From: Ignavibacteria bacterium CG2_30_36_16
GTDB lineage: Bacteria; Bacteroidota; Ignavibacteria; Ignavibacteriales; Ignavibacteriaceae
DNA length: 32,044 nucleotides
NCBI GenBank assembly: GCA_001873185.1
Contig: MNYQ01000235.1
Span: forward strand, 1 to 32,044
Direction: 5' to 3'
Shown: positions 18,682 to 25,649 of the stretch, piece by piece
Layout of the letters: each line of letters opens with the position of its first letter
How positions within the stretch are numbered: position 1 is the stretch's first letter
Position numbers and translations under genes: made by a program
Notes under the pieces: model-generated
Seen by the model: only the letters and a program-made list of their open reading frames with translations
Database searches by the model: none
Told to the model about the DNA's origin: nothing

Positions 18682-18785
18682 TGCAAGAAAAAGAAAACAT
18701 ATTGCAAAAAGGGTTTTCCGTTGCCAATCGGTTTGAAATTAAATTTCCAATCGGGAGTAATTCATTTGCCCAATTGAATAATTGA
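18681..18785 (+). pseudogene. Truncated 5' remnant of pseudokinase-AAA gene
   Basis: A 34-codon frame starts on the last base of the Hsp70 stop codon. From its codon 8, it matches the start of the pseudokinase-AAA+ gene at 22023 (LQKGFSVANRFEI..FPIGSNSFAQ), with only 2 differences that I count over 73 bases, then breaks at CAA and stops. The first codons differ from the full gene (MQEKEN versus MSE). This shows the ancestral order was Hsp70 followed directly by the pseudokinase, and that recombination inserted KilA-N and the second Hsp70, leaving this stub. Confidence 0.85.
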
Positions 18786-18890
18786 ATACCCGAAAATTCG
18801 GGAATCTATTTACAGCCAGACTTATTATTTTGGCGGATGTGCAATAAATAAAAGTCTAAAGGAATTTATTTAAAGATAATATTAATCAAA

Positions 18891-19721
18891 ATGAGTAAAG
18901 CAAAGGTTATAAAAGTTCAAGGATCGGATATTGCAATTTTTACAAAAGATAAAAATGATTTTATCTGTATTACAGATATTGCTAAAACCAAACATGGCGA
19001 TTCCAGAGCTGCGGATGTAATAAAAAATTGGATAAGAAGCCGTTCGACACTCGAATTTTTAGGGACATGGGAACAATTGTATAATCCCGGTTTTAAAGTG
19101 GTCGAATTTGACCACTTTAAAATGAATGCCGGTTTGCCGAGTTTCGTTTTAAGTCCCGGTACCTGGGTTCAAAAAACACAGGCTATCGGCATTTATGTTC
19201 AAAAAGGTAAATATGGCGGCACCTATGCCCATAAGGATATAGCTTTTGAATTTTGTTCGGCTATAAATCCAGTATTTAAGTTATTCCTGATAAAGGAATT
19301 TCAAAGGCTCAAAGAAGATGAAAGTAATCAACTTAAATTAGAATGGAATCTACAAAGAACTATTTCGAAAATTAATTATCGAATCCATACCGACGCAATA
19401 AAAGAGAATCTAATACCCAAAGAGATTACACAAGTACAAGCAAATTTGGTTTACGCTAATGAAGCCGACTTGCTTAATGTTGCATTGTTCGGCATGACTG
19501 CAAAAGAATGGCGCGATGCAAGCCCGGATAAAACCGGAAACATAAGGGATTATGCAAGTCTAGAACAGTTGGTTGTATTGAGCAATATGGAAAGTATAAA
19601 CGCGTTGCTTATTCAGCAAAATTTACCTCAAGGCGAAAGATTACAACAACTCAATAAAGTTGCAATCGCACAAATGAAATCGCTGGTTGAAAGCAGCAGC
19701 ATGAAAAAGTTGAAAGAATGA
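18891..19721 (+). CDS. KilA-N domain protein
   Basis: A 276-residue protein with a KilA-N DNA-binding domain in its N-terminal half: ICITDIAKTKHGDSRAADVI, IRSRSTLEFLGTWEQLYNP, and GGTYAHKDIAFEFCSAINP ending with the LIKEFQRLKEDE helix. KilA-N proteins are common in phages and mobile elements and bind DNA. The C-terminal half (about 150-276) is helical and matches the usual partner region of this family. It lies between the pseudokinase stub and the second Hsp70, and its stop overlaps that Hsp70 start by 4 bp. A perfect 13-bp inverted repeat with a 6-base loop (19091-19122) lies inside the coding sequence. It probably arrived by transfer; a link to chaperone function is not shown. Confidence 0.85.
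   Translation: MSKAKVIKVQGSDIAIFTKDKNDFICITDIAKTKHGDSRAADVIKNWIRSRSTLEFLGTWEQLYNPGFKVVEFDHFKMNAGLPSFVLSPGTWVQKTQAIGIYVQKGKYGGTYAHKDIAFEFCSAINPVFKLFLIKEFQRLKEDESNQLKLEWNLQRTISKINYRIHTDAIKENLIPKEITQVQANLVYANEADLLNVALFGMTAKEWRDASPDKTGNIRDYASLEQLVVLSNMESINALLIQQNLPQGERLQQLNKVAIAQMKSLVESSSMKKLKE
19091..19122. repeat. Perfect inverted repeat inside KilA-N coding sequence
   Basis: Arms 19091-19103 and 19110-19122 are exact reverse complements around the loop gaattt. The segment is translated as FKVVEFDHFK within the KilA-N domain. A 13-bp perfect stem inside a conserved coding block is unlikely to be chance and may be a binding site. Confidence 0.8.
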
Positions 19722-22030
19722 AGTTAAGATACGGCATAGCATTAACAAACGACCAATTAACCATTGCAAGAATGGAAAATGGTGAACCTGTCACAAAAAA
19801 AACTGACACGTTAAGGGATGCTATGCCATTATTTGTTTCTTTCAATAAAAAAGGAAGCGTTACTGTTGGCGATGCTGCAAAAAATTGTGAAAAGAATGAT
19901 AGGTTAATAGCCAATAAATCTGTAGTTGTATCAGCAACGAATACATTTTCAGGTTTTTTAAGAACAATTGGAACAGATAAAAAGTACGCAAGTAGTAATG
20001 TCAATAAGGAATTTTCAAGTGAAGAATTACTTGCAGAATGTTTTAAAAAAGCCAAAACATTTGTTTTTGATGAGGAATTAAATTCAGCTGTAATTACTGT
20101 ACCATCAAAATTTACAATTAATCAAAAGACTGCAATATTAAATGCTGCAAAACTTGCAGATTATAAGCAAATAGAACTTTTGCAGGAGCCTATTGCAGCA
20201 TCAATGGCCTATGGGATAGATTCATCAAACAAAGACGGTCTTTGGTTAGTTTTCAATTTTGGAGATGGTGCATTTGATGCAGCTTTGCTAAAGGTTGAAG
20301 ATGGTATTATTAATGTAATTGATACCGAAGAGGACAATTATTTGGGCGGTAAAAATATTGATTATGCAATTGTTGATGAAATACTTATCCCTTATCTGCA
20401 AAAGAATTTTTCAATCGACAGCATTATAAATGATAATGTTAAAAGAGAAGTTTTGCGTGATTCAATAAAGCATTATGCTGAGGAAACCAAGATTCAGCTA
20501 AATTCTAATCACTCTCACAGTATTTTAACAGATTTAGGGGATATTACTGGCGAAGATGATAAAGGCACTGAGTTCGAACTGGATATAAGTATTACACAAG
20601 AAGATTTGTTAAAAGTAGTTAGTCCAATCTTCCACAAGGCAATTGGTATCTGTAAGGAATTGCTTAACAGGAACAATATAGCTGGAGGTAATTTAGGTGC
20701 GTTAATCTTGGTTGGTAGACAAACATACTCACCTATTCTAAGAGAAATGCTTAAAGAGCAAGTTACTGAAAAGATTGATACAAGTTGCGACCCAATGTCC
20801 GTAGTTGCGAAAGGTGCTGCTCTATATGCTTCAACAATTGATTCTGAAATTGCGGATGATGTACAATTTGAATTGTCACCGATTTACCTACAAGTTGGTT
20901 ATGAAGCTACAACAATTGAAAATGAAGAGTTCGTTACCCTAAAAATTCTTAAAGAGAAAACAGAAGCTACTATTCCTGATAAATGCTTTACAGAATTAGT
21001 GAGGTGTGACAGAGTTTGGTCGAGTGGCAAAATAGCAATCGATGAAAAAGGAGAAGTTTTAGAGGTTGCCCTAAATTCAGGTAAAACGAATCGATTTAAA
21101 ATTAACCTTTATGATAATTTCGGGAACAAGTTGTTTTGTTATCCAAATGAATTTTCAATTATCCAAGGACAAAAAGTTGGTAGTACAACATTACCTTACA
21201 ATATTGGCATTGAAATCAAAAGTAAAGCAAGTGGCAAAATTGTTTTCCGACCAATAAAAGGTTTAGAAAAAAATCAAAGTACACCTGCATTTGGTATAAT
21301 TAACGGCATTAAAACTGACAAAGATATTTTTCCAGGAGATATATCTACTTTTATAAAAATTCCAATTTATCAAGGAGATTATGGAGCAGAAGGCTCAAGG
21401 GTAATTTATAACGAACACGTTTTTGATATTGTCATAAGTGGAGAGAATCTTCCTTCTTTCTTACCAGCAGGTAGTGATATTGATATTACTATTAAAGTTG
21501 ATAAATCTGAAAGAGTTTTTATTTCAGCATTCTTTCCTTGCTTAAATTATACTGAGGAAGTTATTATTCCTGAAACTGTTCAAAAAGAAATTGATGCAAA
21601 ATGGCTTGAAACAGAGATTTCTAAAGCAAAACAGACCCTAAATATTATTAACCAGGAATGCGATTTTGCCGACAAAGATTCATTGAATAAATTGTCAAAC
21701 GAATTAACTGAACTTGAAAAGCTTTTAGAGCAAGGCGGAAGTGATTACGACTGTAGAAAACAAGTTATTGACAATCTAAGAAGAATTTTACGAAAGCTGG
21801 ACGATATTCAAGATTCAATCTTTCCCTGTAATACAGATTTTAATAAGGAAATTGAAGAATTGAAAACATCACTAGTCAATTCATTACAAGAAGAGCATAT
21901 AGGCCTTGAAATATTTAATGAGCATTTCGATTTTCTTTTTGAATTAAGTAAATCATTAAACGGAAATATACCTACACGTGAACAAATTGAACAAATTAAT
22001 GGAATTAAAAATTTAGTAAAGGATGAGTGA
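19718..22030 (+). CDS. Degenerate Hsp70 paralogue (pseudo-ATPase)
   Basis: A 770-residue paralogue of the Hsp70 at 16117. The phosphate 1 motif DLGTTNSG has become ALTNDQLT (residues 8-15), phosphate 2 DFGGGT has become NFGDGA (about 179-184), and the adenosine motif GGPT has become GRQT (near 330). The reading frame, the LGGKNIDYAIVDE block and the substrate-binding-like domain are kept, and many DNA differences from the first copy are silent. That suggests selection for a protein that no longer hydrolyses ATP, perhaps a scaffold or regulatory partner. The C-terminal tail is shorter and unrelated after KLDDIQDS. The start is translationally coupled to KilA-N (ATGA), and the end overlaps the pseudokinase start by 8 bp. 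Confidence 0.8.
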   Translation: MKLRYGIALTNDQLTIARMENGEPVTKKTDTLRDAMPLFVSFNKKGSVTVGDAAKNCEKNDRLIANKSVVVSATNTFSGFLRTIGTDKKYASSNVNKEFSSEELLAECFKKAKTFVFDEELNSAVITVPSKFTINQKTAILNAAKLADYKQIELLQEPIAASMAYGIDSSNKDGLWLVFNFGDGAFDAALLKVEDGIINVIDTEEDNYLGGKNIDYAIVDEILIPYLQKNFSIDSIINDNVKREVLRDSIKHYAEETKIQLNSNHSHSILTDLGDITGEDDKGTEFELDISITQEDLLKVVSPIFHKAIGICKELLNRNNIAGGNLGALILVGRQTYSPILREMLKEQVTEKIDTSCDPMSVVAKGAALYASTIDSEIADDVQFELSPIYLQVGYEATTIENEEFVTLKILKEKTEATIPDKCFTELVRCDRVWSSGKIAIDEKGEVLEVALNSGKTNRFKINLYDNFGNKLFCYPNEFSIIQGQKVGSTTLPYNIGIEIKSKASGKIVFRPIKGLEKNQSTPAFGIINGIKTDKDIFPGDISTFIKIPIYQGDYGAEGSRVIYNEHVFDIVISGENLPSFLPAGSDIDITIKVDKSERVFISAFFPCLNYTEEVIIPETVQKEIDAKWLETEISKAKQTLNIINQECDFADKDSLNKLSNELTELEKLLEQGGSDYDCRKQVIDNLRRILRKLDDIQDSIFPCNTDFNKEIEELKTSLVNSLQEEHIGLEIFNEHFDFLFELSKSLNGNIPTREQIEQINGIKNLVKDE

Positions 22031-23795
22031 AATTTTGCAAAAAGGGTTTTCCGTTGCCAATCGGTTCGAAATTCAATTTCCAATCGGGAGTAATTCATTT
22101 GCCCAATCGTATCGGGCAAAAGATGCTTCGGGCAAGATTATAAGGCTCGATTTAATTAATCTTGCTTCACTTCCTTCATCTTACTTTGACGAAAACGGAA
22201 AATTATTACAACTTAATTTGCTAAAGCAAATTAAGCACAACAATATACCAACGTTGTTAAATGAAGGCGAAACCATTATTGAGAAACAGAAGTTTGCTTT
22301 TTTAGCTTATGAGTTTGAAAGTGGCGAAACCCTTACGGAAAGGTTGAAGCGTGAAGCAACACTTTCACCTTATACCGCAATTCCAATTATTATTGAATTA
22401 CTTGAATCAATTGAGTATTTGCATAATCAGTCAGACCCTATAATTCATAATGGAATAAATCCGAATACTATAAAACTGGATTATTCTTTAAAAAGGGACA
22501 AGCCCATTTTAACAGGATTTGAGCAAGCAAGGGCTATTCATCAAAATGGCCAAAGCGTTTCAATTAAGTATTTGTCGGTATTTCATACTGCACCTGAATT
22601 ATTAAATGGAATTTTCATCCCTCAAAGTGATTTATTCTCAATTGGTGCTGTGTTATATCATTTGCTTTTTGGTGTACCCCCGTTTTTTAATGAAAACATC
22701 CTAAATCAACCGATTAATAAGCAAAAAGGATTATTGGAAGCAGCACGGAATAAACCTTTAAATTTTTCTCTTGCTGACGATGATTTAATTGATGAGCAAA
22801 TAAAAAATACATTAACAAAGGCTTTATCTATTGAAATTGAATACCGTTTTCAAACAGCGGAGGATTTTTCCAAAGCGTTAAAGCGTGAAATGCTTTTAGA
22901 AACAAAAGACATTCAAAAAACCTTTGTAAAAACCAAAGAGAAAGAGGAGAAAAAGCAAGGAACAGGTTTTGACCAAATTGCAGGAATGGAAAACCTTAAA
23001 CAACAACTTAAAGAAGATGTAATTGACTTTTTAAACAATCCTGAATTATACAAAGAATACGGCGTTCCAATGTTAAACGGAATGTTATTATATGGTCCAC
23101 CGGGTTGCGGAAAAACTTTTATTGCTCAAAAATTTGCTGATGAAGTTGGGTATAACTTTGTAATGATAAAACCTTCCGATTTGCAGAGCAAATATGTCAA
23201 TGCAACTCAAGAAAATATTGGAAAGCTTTTCAAAGAAGCAGAAGAAAAAGCACCAACAATAATTTTCATTGATGAATTAGATGCAATTGTACCATCAAGA
23301 GAAGGAGAACTTCATCAAATGCACGCTTCGGCAGTAAATGAAGTTTTGGCTCAAATGACAAATTGCGGAGAGAAAGGCATTTTTGTAATTGGTGCAACAA
23401 ATCGCCCAGAAAAAATTGACCCTGCTATTCTAAGAACTGGTCGTTTAGATAAATCGGTATACTTACCACCGCCTGATAAAAATGCACGTTCGGCAATGTT
23501 TAAACTCTATTTAAAAGTCAGACCAATAGACCTTGGGCTTGACTATGATAAATTAGCATTGTTGACTGAAAATTATGTATCAAGCGATTTGAAATTTTTG
23601 ATTGACGAAGCATCCCGAAAAGCTTTAAAAACCAAAAGTAGAATTTCAATGGATATTTTTTATAAAGTAATTAAAGATAACAAGCCCTCTGTTACATTAG
23701 CAGAAATTAAAAAATATGAAGCTTTTAAGCAGGAATGGGAAAATGCTAAACAAAATATTTTTCATAAAAATAATAAACCTCGAATGGGTTTTTAA
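22023..23795 (+). CDS. Pseudokinase-AAA+ ATPase fusion
   Basis: A 590-residue two-domain protein. Residues ~10-290 follow the Ser/Thr kinase fold (YEFESGETLTERL hinge, HTAPE at 188-192, QSDLFSIGAVLYHLLFGVPPF). The catalytic residues are missing: HRDLKPxN reads HNGINPNT (142-149), DFG reads GFE (165-167), the VAIK lysine position reads IRLDL (40-44), and the glycine loop keeps one glycine. A Lys-rich linker (about 298-312) leads to an AAA+ domain like that of Cdc48/FtsH. It has Walker A GPPGCGKT (358-365), Walker B IIFIDELD (413-420), sensor/arginine finger ATNRPEKIDPAILRTGRLD and a helical lid. The AAA+ half looks active, so a client remodelling role beside the Hsp70s is plausible. No protease domain or membrane helix is seen. 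Confidence 0.85.
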   Translation: MSEILQKGFSVANRFEIQFPIGSNSFAQSYRAKDASGKIIRLDLINLASLPSSYFDENGKLLQLNLLKQIKHNNIPTLLNEGETIIEKQKFAFLAYEFESGETLTERLKREATLSPYTAIPIIIELLESIEYLHNQSDPIIHNGINPNTIKLDYSLKRDKPILTGFEQARAIHQNGQSVSIKYLSVFHTAPELLNGIFIPQSDLFSIGAVLYHLLFGVPPFFNENILNQPINKQKGLLEAARNKPLNFSLADDDLIDEQIKNTLTKALSIEIEYRFQTAEDFSKALKREMLLETKDIQKTFVKTKEKEEKKQGTGFDQIAGMENLKQQLKEDVIDFLNNPELYKEYGVPMLNGMLLYGPPGCGKTFIAQKFADEVGYNFVMIKPSDLQSKYVNATQENIGKLFKEAEEKAPTIIFIDELDAIVPSREGELHQMHASAVNEVLAQMTNCGEKGIFVIGATNRPEKIDPAILRTGRLDKSVYLPPPDKNARSAMFKLYLKVRPIDLGLDYDKLALLTENYVSSDLKFLIDEASRKALKTKSRISMDIFYKVIKDNKPSVTLAEIKKYEAFKQEWENAKQNIFHKNNKPRMGF

Positions 23796-23815
23796 TAAAA
23801 TTTAGGGTATTGATT

Positions 23816-24346
23816 ATGACAGCATTAGAAAGAAAAGAATTTCAGCGTTTGCTTTTTCAATCGACATTTTGTCTTATGGCTTGTGATGGTCATATTGATG
23901 ATAGAGAAGTTGCCGAAATAAGAAGAATGGACAAAGCTTCGATATATTTCCAAGGAATTGATCTTTCAAATGAATTAGACGAACTTTTGAACGATTTGAA
24001 GGAAAAAGGTAAACACATTGTAGAAGAATTGTTTAAATCCCTTGAGAATCTTAATCTATCAAGCGTCCAAGAACTACTGATACTTGAAGTATCTTTTCGT
24101 TTAATTCACGCAGATGAGAAAGTAGATGAAAATGAAATAAAGTTTTTACGTTTGTTGCGTTCTAAACTTAAACTACACGATGAAATAATCCGTGATAGAT
24201 TTGGAGCTGTTGAATATTTGTTTGATAAAGATTACTCAAAAGATATTGTAAAAGAAGAAACACACAAAGATTTCTTTTCTACACTAGCAATACCTGAATT
24301 TAAAACTCTTGCAGAATATGATTTTTCTAGAATGATGAAAGAATAA
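23816..24346 (+). CDS. TerB-like protein
   Basis: A helical protein of about 176 residues with two acidic metal-site-like motifs typical of the TerB fold: MACDGHIDDREV (about 20-31) and HADEKVDENEIKFLRLL (about 100-116). I use the ATG at 23816 with AGGGT upstream rather than a TTG six bases earlier. TerB domains occur in tellurite resistance and stress or phage-response operons, and are proposed to bind metal and act at the membrane. It follows the AAA+ gene by 20 bp and is the last gene of the chaperone cluster. Its exact role is unknown. Confidence 0.7.
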   Translation: MTALERKEFQRLLFQSTFCLMACDGHIDDREVAEIRRMDKASIYFQGIDLSNELDELLNDLKEKGKHIVEELFKSLENLNLSSVQELLILEVSFRLIHADEKVDENEIKFLRLLRSKLKLHDEIIRDRFGAVEYLFDKDYSKDIVKEETHKDFFSTLAIPEFKTLAEYDFSRMMKE

Positions 24347-24621
24347 CTGGATTCGCAGCTAACCAGTTATTCCGATTAAAGTCAACTTGAAATTTTGATG
24401 TTCGTTAAAATTTATTAAATGCTTTCGGGGCGCAGCTATCCCGAAAGAACAAAAACAACCCTTGCTTTTTGCGTATGTAAAAAGTAGAAGTAAATCTTTT
24501 CCCGCTAGAAGCGGGATGGATTCCAAAAATAAAATTAACTACGGTGTTGTGTTTTAACAACTTGTCCCGTCCGTTAGCCAGCGGACTGACGGATAACACG
24601 CCGTTAGCTTGATTGAGAAAT
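24347..24621. other. Gene-free repeat region before abiV, attC-like ends
   Basis: The outer ends form an inverted structure: agctaac (24357-24363) plus gttattccg (24366-24374) against cggataac (24590-24597) plus gttagct (24603-24609). The inner arms differ by one unpaired base, as in integron attC sites. The next ATG lies 13 bases after the right arm, like a cassette gene. However, the span (253 bp) is long, one spacer is only 2 bp, and no integrase is in the window. The middle holds direct repeat copy 1. Confidence 0.35.
24424..24562. repeat. Direct repeat flanking abiV, copy 1
   Basis: This aligns with 25400-25535; a 60-bp core is identical (24460-24519 and 25436-25495). It contains a perfect 8-bp stem (24422-24429 with 24440-24447), a 6-bp stem around gcgtatgt, and the cccgct-aga-agcggg hairpin. 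With copy 2 it brackets the AbiV-type gene, which could allow its deletion or gain by recombination. Confidence 0.85.
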
Positions 24622-25230
24622 ATGAAATTAGAAAATATAGGCAAAGCAAATCTTATAGATGGGATGAAGAAATCATATAGTAATGCAGAAGAATTACTAA
24701 ATGAGGTATATTTATTACAAACGAATCAAAAATGGGCAAGAGCATATGCTCTTTGTCAATTGTCAATTGAAGAGATGGCGAAAGTCCCACTACTTTTCGA
24801 TTTGTTAATAAACAAAATTAATGGCTATCCTATTGATTATAAACAAATGAATAGAAAATTCAAAGACCATTCCCTAAAAACAATTTTATCAATTGAAACG
24901 GAAATTGCTTTCTTCAAATTATACAAACAACAAAGTGGAGCAGAATGGGTGGATGGTGCTATTAAAAAAGGGGAGGAATTTATTAACAATATCGAAGAAC
25001 TAAATGATTTCAAAAATGAAAGTTTATACGTAACAATAAAAGGGAATAAATTTCAATCACCAAATGTGATTATTGATGAAGAAAAGTTTCAAAGTATTTA
25101 TGGGAAGGCATTACTAAGAAAAATAATGTTTAAGAAACTTGTAGAAGGTTCTGAAAATAATATTGAAGAAATAGCGAGAATGATTAAAGAAAACTATGAA
25201 AATGACAATGTAAATGTTGAATCAAGCTAG
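24622..25230 (+). CDS. abiV: AbiV-family HEPN abortive infection protein
   Basis: A helical protein of about 202 residues. It matches the AbiV HEPN family: ARAYALCQLSIEEMAKVPLL (about 39-58), the candidate RNase motif R-x4-H at R78-H83 (RKFKDH), and the later NESLYVTIKGNKFQSP segment. AbiV proteins block phage propagation in Lactococcus, and HEPN domains are often RNases. I use the ATG at 24622; a TTG at 24613 is in frame but lies next to the repeat arm. The gene stands alone, bracketed by direct repeats, which marks it as a separately acquired defence gene. Confidence 0.7.
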   Translation: MKLENIGKANLIDGMKKSYSNAEELLNEVYLLQTNQKWARAYALCQLSIEEMAKVPLLFDLLINKINGYPIDYKQMNRKFKDHSLKTILSIETEIAFFKLYKQQSGAEWVDGAIKKGEEFINNIEELNDFKNESLYVTIKGNKFQSPNVIIDEEKFQSIYGKALLRKIMFKKLVEGSENNIEEIARMIKENYENDNVNVESS

Positions 25231-25399
25231 CGTTACAAGGATTCATGCCAAGCGTAGCCGGGTATAATACGGTGTCCCCGTAAAGAAACGGGGTCTATGG
25301 ATGGACTAAGCCCCGCCAAACAAAATGGCGGGCAAGCTACAAGCGACTTAACCCGGAGGCTTGCATTTTCAATAGTGCATTTTATAAGTGTATTAACTC

Positions 25400-25535
25400 T
25401 TACGGGATGCAGCCATCCCGAAAGAAGAATATAATCCTTGCTTTTTGCGTATGTAAAAAGTAGAAGTAAATCTTTTCCCGCTAGAAGCGGGATGGTGCCC
25501 AAAATAATTAATACGGCAGTGTTGTGTTTTATTAA
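25400..25535. repeat. Direct repeat flanking abiV, copy 2
   Basis: This is the partner of 24424-24562, in the same orientation, with an identical 60-bp core (25436-25495). It runs directly into the 87-bp repeat copy B. Confidence 0.85.
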
Positions 25536-25620
25536 CTCACCTTACGCAAGAAACAGTTAATCGGATGTAAATCGATTCCGATAGCTTTCGGATTCGAGAA
25601 ATTAAATAATTTTTATCCGT
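25534..25620. repeat. 87-bp dispersed repeat, copy B
   Basis: This aligns without gaps to 12851-12937 with about 9 differences. It lies 29 bp before the RhuM start codon, so it may carry that gene's promoter. Confidence 0.8.
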
Positions 25621-25649
25621 AAACCAATTCATGAGATAATAAATTTAGT

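Larger units (their letters stand above)
25231..25649. other. Gene-free repeat region between abiV and rhuM
   Basis: No gene is seen. The region contains a hairpin with arms ccccgt/acgggg (25276-25281, 25288-25293), one with arms cccgcc/ggcggg (25312-25317, 25327-25332), and an outer imperfect stem (about 25247-25263 with 25353-25366). Direct repeat copy 2 and then the 87-bp repeat copy B follow. It reads as stacked palindromic repeats. Confidence 0.6.

Noticed and set aside
13421-24346. Reading the cluster as the ordinary dnaK-dnaJ-grpE operon
   Set aside because: The J-like protein lacks HPD, the GrpE-like domain is membrane-bound, the Hsp70s are 130-215 residues longer than DnaK, and an AAA+ pseudokinase and TerB are included.
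24424-25535. Possible CRISPR from the repeated blocks around abiV
   Set aside because: Only two long repeats about 1 kb apart with a gene between; no short regular repeats and no cas genes.
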